A stretch of 64,000 bases of DNA from contig JABACD010000007.1 of assembly GCA_014237855.1 (NCBI GenBank), forward strand, positions 1-64,000, written 5' to 3'. The notes below the pieces were generated by a model. It saw only the letters and a program-made list of their open reading frames with translations, was not told the DNA's origin and searched no databases. The DNA comes from Planctomycetota bacterium (lineage in GTDB: Bacteria > Planctomycetota > UBA1135 > GCA-002686595). The position numbers and the translations under genes were made by a program. This document shows, piece after piece, positions 1 to 9,575 of this stretch; the first letter of the stretch is position 1, and the number at the start of each line of letters is the position of its first letter.

Positions 1-3000
1 TGATTATTCGAGAGCACCAGGACGTCCAGCTCAGCCAGTCGCGGAAGGATCTCGTCGGGGTCCTCGGTGTACGCGACCTCTCCAGCCTTGATGCCCGCCG
101 AATCCTCAATGGTTCCTCGAAGGTCTCCCTCGAAGTAGGCCTCCCAATCGTGGCTTGAACCGCCGGCCATGATGAGAACTCGCGGTTGGGACATGGCAGC
201 TTCCGCGGGCACCGCTGCTGGAGCTGCACCCCGAAGCTGGGCGGTCAGCCCCAGGAAAGTGGGGGCCGTACGATTATCGAAGCTCTCGAGCCTGATGGAT
301 TCCACGACAGCCTCCGGCCGGGAGGGATCGATAGCGAAGGTGCGCACCTGCCCAGCACTACCCTCCGCAACCAGGCCTTCCACGAAGGTGGATCCAGGTA
401 CATCATGACGCCGGATCCAGTCGGCGAACTCCTGACCATCATGGAGCACAACCGTCTCGCTGGTCTTGTCGGCATAGTTGAAGGTCCAGCTCACGGCTGG
501 ATCACCGTCCCCAAAGAACGGGTCACCCCAGGCCGAGATGCCACCCAGCACGTGCATCCGCTGAAAGGCGAAGCCCACGGGAATCTCCACGGCCTGCGGC
601 ATGTCCACCTTCGACTGCCAGCCGTCGCGGGCGCCGCCCTTGAGCACGATCGCATTGTTGGCATCCAGGCAGCTGGCAGGATCGAGCACCTCCATCGGGG
701 TACCGAGCACATCCACCACCCCGAACGCCTCAAACCTCAAGGGGTTGGCATCGTGACTCCGGTCGTACAGTCCGAGGGCGGTGCTGGCCGTGCACCACGG
801 CTCGATGTCGACGATGCGATAGTCCTCGTACTCCTGACAGAGAAATCCAAGGATGTCCCGAAGACCCTCTGCGCCAAGCTCCTCAAAGCCCGTTGGCATG
901 GGGGACCTTCCAGTCGACCGCAATGATTCGATGTCCTCGCGACGGACCTGATGCTCACCTCCCGAGTAGCTGAGCGTGATGGCGTCAGGCCCATCATAGG
1001 TCAGGACACCGGCGAGCAGCTCCCCATCCACCGTCTCAGCCACGTACTCGAGATAGGCAGCCTCGACCGAACGATTGGGGTCGACGATGAACGGAAGCAG
1101 ATGCTCGGCACCGTGGGCCCCCATGCCTGTGAGGGCAGGTCCCACATCGGCTCCGACCCCGTCGGGTAGACCTTCGTACCGGTGACAGACTGCGCAGTTC
1201 TGAACAAACAGCTCCCTGCCGTTGGAGAGGTCGGGAGGTTGCGCGATGACCGGGAGCAGGCTTGCGATGAGCTCCTCCGTCTCCGGGCCAGGAGTCAATC
1301 CCATGGAGGCCAGGACCCCGCGACTTCGCCTGGCAGTCTCCACATCAGCGTGCTCTCGTAGCTGGAATGATCTGCGGGGACCAAGTTCGGAGACCTGCGT
1401 CTCGCCTGATTCGATCGCGTCAAGCAGCTTCTCCGTCCACGCCGGCCTGGCGATCAGCTTGCGGAAGATCAGCTCTCGTGAGTCAAGGCTGACCTGAGGG
1501 AAGGCGCGCACCAGCACTCCAGCCGAGGCGATCTCACCAGTCTCGGCGAGAGCCTCCACGACACGGTTGACGGTCGCCGGTGGAAAGTAGGGATGCAGGA
1601 AGCGCTCGGAAGCAGCGATACCCGGCAGCCGCTGTGAGGGAAGCTCCAGCAGGGTCTCCAGGGCCGCCAGACGGTTGTCCAGCTCAGCCTCGGGGTTCTC
1701 CACGACGGCAAAGAGCCCAGCAGCAAGCTCCACAAGGGCCGATCGCAGGGCCGTATCATCCTGGATGCGAGCAGCCAGCGGCAAGAGCGCGCTGGTCACG
1801 TCGACATTCTCGGCATGGTTGGCAAAGAGTGCAGCCAGGGCCTCGGCTGCACCCTGGTCCTGCTCACCGAAGGAGAAGTCCTCCTTCAAGGAATTCTGAA
1901 GGTCCCGAAGGATTGGCCCGAGTCCGGCGGCCATGGCCTGCTCGGTCGAAGCCATCTGCTCCAGGACAACCGTGATGGCCTGGGAGTCGGCAGCTCGAGC
2001 GAGGACCACCAGCAAGCGCGCGATCAGGTCATTGTACGCTGCGACCTCGGCCTTATTAGTCGCCTCAGCTCTCATGGCGATGACGACCTCGAGGAAGGCT
2101 GCCGCTTGGTTCTGGGCCATCCGGATGAAAGCAGAGCGAGCCAGGTCTGAGTCGAGGAGCACGTAGCCTGGAACCAAGGTGTGCAGGTCACTCTCGCCGA
2201 GTGTGAAGTGGCGTAAGGCCCCGAGAGCCGCCAGCTGAACTCGTGAATCCCTGTCGTTGACTCTCAGGATCACGGGGAAGACCAATCCGGGTGTCTCGGA
2301 GCGCGCTTGGAGCTCGCCTGCCATGAGCGCGGCATTGCGGCGAACACCAGGATGCTGGTCACCTAGCCCCATTCTCGCCAGCTGGTGGTCAGCCTGACCT
2401 GCGTGGAAAGCCTGCCAGAGCGCGCGGATCCTCTCAGCGGGAGAAGCAGAGGTGATGTCATTGGGCGTGGAGTCTGGGCGGCTTCCATCGAGCGCACCAC
2501 GCAGCGCCGCCATCTCGCTCCAGAAGTTAGCGCCAGCGGGGACCTCCTCGGGGGCACTGCTGTGCTGAACCCTCCAGATGCGTCCGTGATGACGATCGCG
2601 GTCAGGTCGCAGAGCAGCATTCGTCGGGCCGTGCTTGGGACCGCGTGTGTCATTGTGGACAGCAGCCTGGTTGTAGAAGTCCAGGACATAGAGGGCCCCA
2701 TCGGGTCCGATGCGTGTCTGGATGGGGCGGAACCAGGGGTCGGTCGAGGCCAGGAACTCCTCCTTGCGAGGCTTGGTGGCCTTGAACCCCTCACCCTCGC
2801 GGGTCACCAGGTCCCTGTGCACGAGATTGACCGTGGGCTCGCAGACGAAGTGGTTCCCCTCGAACTCTTCTGGCCAGACGCCGCCCGAGTAGATCGTTGA
2901 TCCGGCTGCAGCCGTGAAGCCCCCCACGAAGTCGATCTGAACATAGGGCGCACGATCGGCCTTGGAGATGCGCTCGACCTTGCGGTGATCGATGATCTCC

Positions 3001-4556
3001 CGCCAGGTCCTGGTTCCCTGCAGGCGATTCGCGCCCAGCTCGTCTTCCGAGAGAAGGACGTGGCGCAGGTGGGAGCCGTTGGCCATGGTGAAGAACAGCT
3101 CTCCGTCGGGTGAGAAGTCCAGCCCCCAGGTGTTCGATCCATAGACGGAGTAGGGTTCGATCGCGGAGCCATCGGGCAGGAACCTGAAGATCCCATTGGG
3201 GATGTGACCGAAGTCCGTCTTGCCCTCATCGAAGTAGGGAGAGCGGATCTGGCGCGAGGCACCGCCGCTGTAGCCCTGGGTTCCGTAGATCCACCCATCC
3301 AGCCCCCAGCGCAGGTTGCTGGTCACCGCGTGGGTGTCCCCGTAACCGAATCCGGTGAACAGGGTGATGCGTTCATCGGCCACGTCATCTCCATCGCGAT
3401 CCCGCAGCCAGAGGATATCCGGTGCCTGGGTGACGATGACTCCATCACCGTGAAACACGAAGCTCGTGATCAGGTCGAGACCATCGGCAAAGGTCTTGGA
3501 GGAATCCAGGCGACCATCTCCATCGGTGTCCTCCAAGATGGTGATCTCGTCGTGGGCAGGGACATTGCTGAATTCCTCCTTGTACGGATAGCCGGGGGTC
3601 TGAGCCACCCAGGTACGACCCTTCCAATCCCAGTCGATCGTTATCGGGTTGACGACGAGTGGCTCGCAAGCAACCAGCTCGATCTCGAAGTCCTCATGGA
3701 GCGCGAAGGGTTCAGCGGCACGATCCGGATGAAGCGGTCCGCCCGGAGGGTACCGCAGGGCACTCAGCTCCTCGGGAGCGCAGAATGAGTCCACGTCTCT
3801 GTTCCCGGCCCAGGCGATACCGCGGAGGAGCAGCGTACGGAACGCGGGGTGGCTGAATGAACTGTGCTGGTGGCCCTGGAGGGTCACGAAGGCGCGATGG
3901 GGGCCCTCGTCGATGACCCACATCTGAGGGGTGATCGAGAACACATCGTGGAAGCCACTCGCCAGGACCCTGGCGCGAGGATCCATCTGCAGGTCGTAGT
4001 AGATCTCATCATCGAGGTCGAAGTGCGGGACCCCCCGGGTGATCGGGTGGGGGTCGCTGAAATAGAGGCCCACCTTTCCCTCCAGCCACTTGGAGTGCCC
4101 GTGCTCCCAGGCTCCTCCGGATCGGGTCTTGAACCATTCAGGATCACCACCGCAGGCGGCGTCATGGACGACGACCAGTCCTCCACCACGCTGCAGGAAG
4201 CGCTCGAAGTCCGCACGTTGCTCACCCTCGATGGTGGCTGCCTCAGCCGCGTACATCACGAGTACGTCGGTCTTGGCCAGCTCCTCGGAACCCGGAAAAC
4301 TCAAGCTCCCCGTTGCCCTCGCGCCACGGGCGTTGAGCAGCTCTGTCCACTCCGTCAGGAATCGCGGGTGGTCATGCTGTCCGGGCCCGTGGGTCTTCTT
4401 TCCAGCACGGATGTAGATCCGGAGGGGTTCTTCCCCGGCTTGCTCGACTGCTGGCTTCAGCTCACCTCCACCTGTGAGCCCTGGACTGGCGAGCCCGAGG
4501 ACAAGAGCTGCGGAAAGAACTAGACGAGATACGGCCACGCTCTGGATCTGAATCAT
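1..4556 (-). CDS. Giant exported ThuA / PVC-type propeller dehydrogenase / HEAT / cytochrome c protein (3' end outside window)
   Basis: The frame is open from an ATG at 4556 to the left edge, giving at least 1518 residues with no stop. Residues 1-35 look like a signal peptide. Residues about 45-270 are a ThuA (class I amidotransferase-like) domain with LVVVHDAACGG. Residues about 290-700 are the beta-propeller of PVC membrane-bound dehydrogenases, with DTDGDG-type repeats. Residues about 720-1080 are helical HEAT-like repeats. A heme c site, CAVCH, lies at 1121-1125 and is followed by the usual short beta segment. After residue about 1430 a second ThuA-like start appears (RVLIMAGGSSHDW) and is cut by the window edge. 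By family it would be a periplasmic sugar or polyol oxidase passing electrons to c-type cytochromes; the substrate is unknown. It is divergent from the DUF389 gene, with 62 bases between the starts. Confidence 0.88.
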   Translation of the reverse strand, partial: MIQIQSVAVSRLVLSAALVLGLASPGLTGGGELKPAVEQAGEEPLRIYIRAGKKTHGPGQHDHPRFLTEWTELLNARGARATGSLSFPGSEELAKTDVLVMYAAEAATIEGEQRADFERFLQRGGGLVVVHDAACGGDPEWFKTRSGGAWEHGHSKWLEGKVGLYFSDPHPITRGVPHFDLDDEIYYDLQMDPRARVLASGFHDVFSITPQMWVIDEGPHRAFVTLQGHQHSSFSHPAFRTLLLRGIAWAGNRDVDSFCAPEELSALRYPPGGPLHPDRAAEPFALHEDFEIELVACEPLVVNPITIDWDWKGRTWVAQTPGYPYKEEFSNVPAHDEITILEDTDGDGRLDSSKTFADGLDLITSFVFHGDGVIVTQAPDILWLRDRDGDDVADERITLFTGFGYGDTHAVTSNLRWGLDGWIYGTQGYSGGASRQIRSPYFDEGKTDFGHIPNGIFRFLPDGSAIEPYSVYGSNTWGLDFSPDGELFFTMANGSHLRHVLLSEDELGANRLQGTRTWREIIDHRKVERISKADRAPYVQIDFVGGFTAAAGSTIYSGGVWPEEFEGNHFVCEPTVNLVHRDLVTREGEGFKATKPRKEEFLASTDPWFRPIQTRIGPDGALYVLDFYNQAAVHNDTRGPKHGPTNAALRPDRDRHHGRIWRVQHSSAPEEVPAGANFWSEMAALRGALDGSRPDSTPNDITSASPAERIRALWQAFHAGQADHQLARMGLGDQHPGVRRNAALMAGELQARSETPGLVFPVILRVNDRDSRVQLAALGALRHFTLGESDLHTLVPGYVLLDSDLARSAFIRMAQNQAAAFLEVVIAMRAEATNKAEVAAYNDLIARLLVVLARAADSQAITVVLEQMASTEQAMAAGLGPILRDLQNSLKEDFSFGEQDQGAAEALAALFANHAENVDVTSALLPLAARIQDDTALRSALVELAAGLFAVVENPEAELDNRLAALETLLELPSQRLPGIAASERFLHPYFPPATVNRVVEALAETGEIASAGVLVRAFPQVSLDSRELIFRKLIARPAWTEKLLDAIESGETQVSELGPRRSFQLREHADVETARRSRGVLASMGLTPGPETEELIASLLPVIAQPPDLSNGRELFVQNCAVCHRYEGLPDGVGADVGPALTGMGAHGAEHLLPFIVDPNRSVEAAYLEYVAETVDGELLAGVLTYDGPDAITLSYSGGEHQVRREDIESLRSTGRSPMPTGFEELGAEGLRDILGFLCQEYEDYRIVDIEPWCTASTALGLYDRSHDANPLRFEAFGVVDVLGTPMEVLDPASCLDANNAIVLKGGARDGWQSKVDMPQAVEIPVGFAFQRMHVLGGISAWGDPFFGDGDPAVSWTFNYADKTSETVVLHDGQEFADWIRRHDVPGSTFVEGLVAEGSAGQVRTFAIDPSRPEAVVESIRLESFDNRTAPTFLGLTAQLRGAAPAAVPAEAAMSQPRVLIMAGGSSHDWEAYFEGDLRGTIEDSAGIKAGEVAYTEDPDEILPRLAELDVLVLSNN

Positions 4557-4618
4557 GCCCAGATCATAATTGATAAGCCGTTCGTGACGAGACTTACCTT
4601 CACAGCGGGACCCGAACC

Positions 4619-6529
4619 ATGGTTGTCACGCTCTACATCGATTCCGACTCGCATCTTCCCCAGCTCCTGCACCAAGGACTTCGGCTGGCCATCCTCCGGG
4701 GGCCATGGATTCGCGTGGTGATTCCCGCTGGGCGTAAGGACGAGGACGGGTGTGCCCCCATGAATCCTCAAGCTCCCCTGGCGCAGCAGATCCGGAGCTG
4801 CCTCGATGAAGAGCTCGGCTCGGATGGCTGGATTGAAACTTCCTCGGGTTCAGTCGAGGATTCGGGGTCGGCCGAGCAACGCGAGGGCACAGAGGTCATC
4901 AGAATCGGGCTGTTCAGTACCACTCAGAGGACCAAGGTCGCCGTCTGGTTGAATCCCCCTGACGAGGAGTCGTCGGACCTCCTGGTTGCCGTCCTGCCGG
5001 GAAACGAACGCGAGGCTGGGGAGAACGGCGAGCGTCGAGAGAGGATCTACGAGGACGCACTCTGCGAGCTGCTCCTCCTGCGACCAGGCAGCCATGACCA
5101 CGAGGCCAACAAGGGGGTGCTTCTGACCCTTGCACGGGGCCCGCATGCCCGCGCAGCGACGCACTGGGCAGAGCTTCTCGAGGGGGCTGGGCTGGGGCCT
5201 GTACGGGCACTCGTCGTTCAGCCTGAGATCGGTGCTGATTCGCGTGGCGTTGGTCGCCGAACCGTCAACCATCTACTCGAGACCTATGGAGGTGAGCACG
5301 CCCGGAACTTCAAGCGGGTCGTGGTGGTGAGTAGCCAGCGCAATCAGGCGATTGCGGAGGCCTGCAAGGATGGCGAAGGTGAGCTGCTGCTGGTGGGGGC
5401 CAGCAAGCTCGGAGGACTCAGCCAACGACTGCGTGGTACGGTGGCTGAGAAGGTCCTTCGATCGGCACCTCAGGCGAGCGTGGCCGTCATCCGTGCGGCG
5501 GTCCCCCTGCATGGCCGCACGCAAAGGGCCCTGGCGTCCTGGATTCAGCGCCGTGTTCCTCAGCTCGAGAGAGAGGACCGCCTGGCCCTGGTCGAACGCG
5601 TGCAGTCCAACTCGCACTGGGACTTCGACTTCGTGACCCTGATGAGCCTCTCGACCTTGATCGCTGCTTCAGGTCTGATCGTGAATTCAGCAGCGGTGAT
5701 CATTGGTGCGATGCTGGTTGCGCCCTTGATGACTCCCATCATGGGGGTAGGCATGGCGCTCGTGCAGGGAAACCCGCAACTGCTGCGGCTTGCCATGCGG
5801 TCGGTGGGGCTGGGGTTCCTGACTGCACTCCTGATCAGTGTGCTCCTGGGAGCGGTTGCCGCCACTCCAGGTGACCCGACCCACGAACTGCTGGCCCGTG
5901 ATTGGCCGGGCCTGCTCGATCTCTTTGTCGCCTTCGTTGCGGGGCTGGCCGGGGTCTACTCGTCTTGCCGCTCCAACCTCCTCGCCGCTCTGCCGGGCGT
6001 TGCGATTGCGGCGGCGCTTGTGCCACCCATCGCCACCGCCGGTGTGGCACTCTCCATCGGAGAATTCGACCTGGCCCTGGGAGCCAGCCTGCTCTTTCTG
6101 GCCAACTTCGTTGCCATCGTCCTGGCCTCTGCCTTTGGCCTCTGGGCAGTGGGTATGCGCGAGGGACAGTCTGGCTCGCGGCTGACCCGCATCAGCGGGA
6201 CGATCATCTGCATCCTCGCTCTCTGCCTGGGGATTGGTCTCAGTCAGCATCCCGATCTGCGTGAAGGTGGCATGCGCGTGCCCGAGGGGCTCCTTGAAGC
6301 ACTTGAGGGCAGCCTCGGAGACCAGCACCGCATCCTTGCGCTCCAGCTTGAATCCAACGGCTCGAATCTTCGTGCCACCCTGGAGCTTGGTGGCTCAGAG
6401 CCACCCACCGAAGAACTCGTCTCCGAACTCCGAGAGGTCGCCCAGTCGCTCCTCGCTGCGCCCGTCTCCCTTCGGGTTCACTCCCAATGGGAGATGGAGT
6501 CGAGGGCCCCCTTGGAAGGTCTTCCCTGA
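4619..6529 (+). CDS. USP-domain / DUF389 fusion membrane protein
   Basis: 636 residues. The N-terminal half reads as one or two universal-stress-protein folds; the nucleotide-loop signature is LLVGASKLGGLSQRLRG around residues 258-275, followed by a short ASVAVIR strand. From about residue 334 to 520 there is a run of hydrophobic helices with the DUF389 hallmark NSAAVIIGAMLVAPLMTPIMG, then a soluble tail of about 110 residues. DUF389 proteins are integral membrane proteins of unknown function; the USP part would face the cytoplasm and may bind ATP. The ATG at 4619 has only a weak GGGA upstream, so the start is moderately sure. The gene stands alone; a small nested inverted repeat follows the stop at 6531-6569. 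Confidence 0.85.
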   Translation: MVVTLYIDSDSHLPQLLHQGLRLAILRGPWIRVVIPAGRKDEDGCAPMNPQAPLAQQIRSCLDEELGSDGWIETSSGSVEDSGSAEQREGTEVIRIGLFSTTQRTKVAVWLNPPDEESSDLLVAVLPGNEREAGENGERRERIYEDALCELLLLRPGSHDHEANKGVLLTLARGPHARAATHWAELLEGAGLGPVRALVVQPEIGADSRGVGRRTVNHLLETYGGEHARNFKRVVVVSSQRNQAIAEACKDGEGELLLVGASKLGGLSQRLRGTVAEKVLRSAPQASVAVIRAAVPLHGRTQRALASWIQRRVPQLEREDRLALVERVQSNSHWDFDFVTLMSLSTLIAASGLIVNSAAVIIGAMLVAPLMTPIMGVGMALVQGNPQLLRLAMRSVGLGFLTALLISVLLGAVAATPGDPTHELLARDWPGLLDLFVAFVAGLAGVYSSCRSNLLAALPGVAIAAALVPPIATAGVALSIGEFDLALGASLLFLANFVAIVLASAFGLWAVGMREGQSGSRLTRISGTIICILALCLGIGLSQHPDLREGGMRVPEGLLEALEGSLGDQHRILALQLESNGSNLRATLELGGSEPPTEELVSELREVAQSLLAAPVSLRVHSQWEMESRAPLEGLP

Positions 6530-6617
6530 CTGATCCCTGGCGCTGCTGGAGAACCTCCAGTCAGGATCGGCGTGGCGGGTTGGGGAAGCTGGGATGCCTG
6601 TTACAATTGATGGCCTC

Positions 6618-9575
6618 ATGTCGATCCTCCACCTAGCTCTGCTCGCTCTTCTGCCCTCCATCAGTCCCCAGGAAGAGGCCGAGCCGGAGTGGCTCTGGGC
6701 CACCGCAGAGCCTGGAGCCACCGAGGATTGCTGGTTCTACCGTGAGTTCGAGGCCAGGGAGGGAGTCGAGTCCGCACTTCTGTGGACCAGCTGTGACAAC
6801 GAGCTCGAGCTCGTCATGAATGGGGTCGCCACGGCCGAGAACGACGAGTGGTCCCGAGCCGTGCATCGGGACATCACCGAGTACCTGCGCCAGGGCCAGG
6901 AGAACCGGATCGTCGCGAAGGGCCACAACCAGTCCGGGCCGGCTGGCTTCTGGTTTGAACTCCAGATCACGTACGACGACGGGACGCAGCAGCGAATCGT
7001 CAGCAACCCGGACTGGTCGGTCACACGTCAGGAGCCCAAGGGCTGGCGCAAGGAGGGCTTCGAAGTAGAGGGCTGGGACAGGCCTCACAGCTTCGGCATC
7101 CTCGGAGTCGCGCCCTGGAACGCGCCCACGTCCTTCGTCGACGGAAAACCGCCCCGGGCACTCCCGGCAGAAGAGATCATTCTTGCTGAGGGCTTTGCAG
7201 CGGATCTTGTCTACACGGTGCCGCGCAAGCTGCAGGGCTCCTGGGTCTCAATCGCACCTGGGCCCAAGGGAACGCTGTTCACCTCCGATCAGTACGGAGG
7301 AATCTACAGCGTGACCCCCTCTGCGGTGGGCGCGGGGGAGCAGGACACCCGAGTGCGCCGGCTCCCGCTTGATGTTGGGCAGGCACAGGGTCTGCTGTGG
7401 GCCTTCGGCTCGCTCTACTTCGTCGGGAGTACGGGCGACCCGGTGAGCGGGCTCTACCGGGCAGTGGATTCCGATGCTGACGGCGAGCTGGATCGCGTCG
7501 AGCTCCTGCAAGAACTCCACGGTTATGGCGAGCACGGACCTCACGCCATCCGACTCTCGCCCGATGGACAGGCCCTCTACATCATTGCTGGAAACCACAC
7601 GCAGCTGCCGCCCGTTTCATCGAGTCGCGTCCCCATGATCTGGGGCGAGGATCAGCTGCTCCCGCGTAGCCCCGATCCACGTGGGCATGCGGTGGGGGTC
7701 GAGGCTCCGGGTGGCTGGCTTTGTCGAGTGGACCCCGAGGGAAAGAACTGGGAACTGGTTTCCTGCGGCATGCGTAATGCCTACGACTTCGCCCTCAACA
7801 ACGAAGGCGAGATGTTCACCTTCGATTCGGACATGGAGTGGGATGTGGGGCTGAGCTGGTACCGCCCGACCAGGGTCTTGCACCTTGTCAGTGGCTCGGA
7901 CTTCGGGTGGCGGCATGGTTCAGGGAAATGGCCCGCCAGCTACCCTGACTCCTGGCCAGCCGTGGTGGACATTGGCCTGGCCTCCCCAACAGGCGTGGAG
8001 TTCGCACCGGCCTCATTTCCAGCGCCCTGGAACGAGAGGCTGCTGATCGCCGATTGGACCCACGGGACACTCCACGGGGTCGACATTCACCCCCGTGGAT
8101 CGAGTTACAGCGGAGAGTTCGAGCCCCTGGCCACGGGCAAGCCCCTGCAGTTCACCGACCTCTGTGCGGCTGAGGACGGAAATGTCTACTTCACCACAGG
8201 TGGCAGGCGTACCCAGTCCGCACTCTATCGATTGCGAGCCTCGGGAAAGACGAGCCCCGTTGGTCTCCAGGAGGCGAGCGCCCCGCGCATGGCCTCCGAG
8301 CGCCACCGTCGACAGCAGCTCGAGAGCCTGCACCTCTCCTTCACTCCAGAGGAGTTCGAGGAGGTTTGGATCAAGCAGGGTCAGCTCGAAGAGGTCTGGA
8401 GTTCCCTCGATGACCGTGACACCTTCCTGCGGCGAGCAGCTCGGGTGGCCCTCGAGCATCAACCCGTGCAACTGTGGCAGCAGAGGGCGCTCCAGGAAGA
8501 CAAGCCCGAGCTGAGGCTGCCCGCCATGATCGCGCTGGCACGCTGCGCGGATGAAGACCTCCGACAGGAGCTGCTTGCTGGCCTGCTGGCTCTACCCCTG
8601 GAGGAGCTTGACAATCGAAGGCTGATCGATGCGTTGAGACTGCATGCGCTGATCGTCATACGCCAGGGACCCTTGCAGGAAGCAGAGCGAGACGCTCTTC
8701 GTACGCGCTTCGAGGGTCTCTATCCCAGAGGCCAGTTCGAGGTGGACTCGGAGCTCTGTCGGGCGCTGGTCGAATTGGACTCGCCTGCCATCATCGAACG
8801 TAGCCTGGCTCTTCATGACGCCGCTGGCTCGCAGGAACAGAAGGTGCACTACCTCTTTACCCTCAAGGACCTCACGTCCGGATGGACGGCCGCACTACGC
8901 GAGCGCTATCTGGAAGCCTTCGCAGAGGCCATTGCCACCTTCGAGGGAGGTGCCAGTCTGCAGGCCTACCTGGACAGGGCACGAGCTGTGTTCCTGGATC
9001 GTCTCGATGCCGTCGAGCGTGAACGCCTCGCCCCGCTGCTCGAGGTGGCGCCGGAGCCCACCGAGGCGGTTGCCATTCCGGCGTCCTTCGTGAGGGCCTG
9101 GACCCTGGACGAGTTCGCCAGGGATCTCCAGCAGGACTGGGCGGCTCGAGACCGCGTACGTGGAAAGCTCCTGTACGAGCGAGCGACCTGCACCACCTGC
9201 CACAGGTTCGATGGTGGTGGCGGAAACACCGGCCCCGATCTGACTGCCGCCGGTTCGCGGTTCAGTCCTCGCGACCTCCTCGAGACCATCATCGATCCCA
9301 ATCTCGAGGTCTCCGATCAATACCAGGATATCGAGATCGTGACCCGCGACGAGGAGCTATTCATCGGACGTGTCGAGCTGGACAAGGATGGAGTGGTCGT
9401 GCTGCTGACCCTGCCGCCACTCGAAGAGCGTATCGAATTCGATGCGGATGAGATCGTACTCCGTCGCCCTCACGCACTCTCCAGGATGCCCGCCGGCTTG
9501 CTGGACAGCATGAAGCGCGATGAGGTTCTCGATCTGGTTGCCTACCTGATCACTGGAACCGATGGAGAGCTATGA
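6618..9575 (+). CDS. PVC-type membrane-bound dehydrogenase with C-terminal cytochrome c domain
   Basis: 985 residues from the ATG at 6618. An in-frame ATG at 6594 would add eight residues ahead of the hydrophobic signal, so 6618 is preferred because the signal peptide MSILHLALLALLPSIS begins there. Residues about 20-170 form a jelly-roll, galactose-binding-like module. Residues about 190-560 are a glucose/sorbosone-dehydrogenase-like beta-propeller (GPHAIRLSPDGQALY, RNAYDFALNNEGEMF). A helical HEAT-like stretch follows. A single heme c site, CTTCH, is at 858-862 with the PVC-specific C-terminal segment (NTGPDLTAAG). It is expected in the periplasm, oxidising an unknown organic substrate and passing electrons through heme c. 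Its last 14 bases overlap the next gene, which suggests coupled translation. Confidence 0.86.
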   Translation: MSILHLALLALLPSISPQEEAEPEWLWATAEPGATEDCWFYREFEAREGVESALLWTSCDNELELVMNGVATAENDEWSRAVHRDITEYLRQGQENRIVAKGHNQSGPAGFWFELQITYDDGTQQRIVSNPDWSVTRQEPKGWRKEGFEVEGWDRPHSFGILGVAPWNAPTSFVDGKPPRALPAEEIILAEGFAADLVYTVPRKLQGSWVSIAPGPKGTLFTSDQYGGIYSVTPSAVGAGEQDTRVRRLPLDVGQAQGLLWAFGSLYFVGSTGDPVSGLYRAVDSDADGELDRVELLQELHGYGEHGPHAIRLSPDGQALYIIAGNHTQLPPVSSSRVPMIWGEDQLLPRSPDPRGHAVGVEAPGGWLCRVDPEGKNWELVSCGMRNAYDFALNNEGEMFTFDSDMEWDVGLSWYRPTRVLHLVSGSDFGWRHGSGKWPASYPDSWPAVVDIGLASPTGVEFAPASFPAPWNERLLIADWTHGTLHGVDIHPRGSSYSGEFEPLATGKPLQFTDLCAAEDGNVYFTTGGRRTQSALYRLRASGKTSPVGLQEASAPRMASERHRRQQLESLHLSFTPEEFEEVWIKQGQLEEVWSSLDDRDTFLRRAARVALEHQPVQLWQQRALQEDKPELRLPAMIALARCADEDLRQELLAGLLALPLEELDNRRLIDALRLHALIVIRQGPLQEAERDALRTRFEGLYPRGQFEVDSELCRALVELDSPAIIERSLALHDAAGSQEQKVHYLFTLKDLTSGWTAALRERYLEAFAEAIATFEGGASLQAYLDRARAVFLDRLDAVERERLAPLLEVAPEPTEAVAIPASFVRAWTLDEFARDLQQDWAARDRVRGKLLYERATCTTCHRFDGGGGNTGPDLTAAGSRFSPRDLLETIIDPNLEVSDQYQDIEIVTRDEELFIGRVELDKDGVVVLLTLPPLEERIEFDADEIVLRRPHALSRMPAGLLDSMKRDEVLDLVAYLITGTDGEL

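Noticed and set aside
186-2900. Plus-strand frames of 100-250 residues near the left edge
   Set aside because: They lie wholly inside the minus-strand ThuA-propeller gene, have biased Arg/Gly/Pro/His composition and match no fold.
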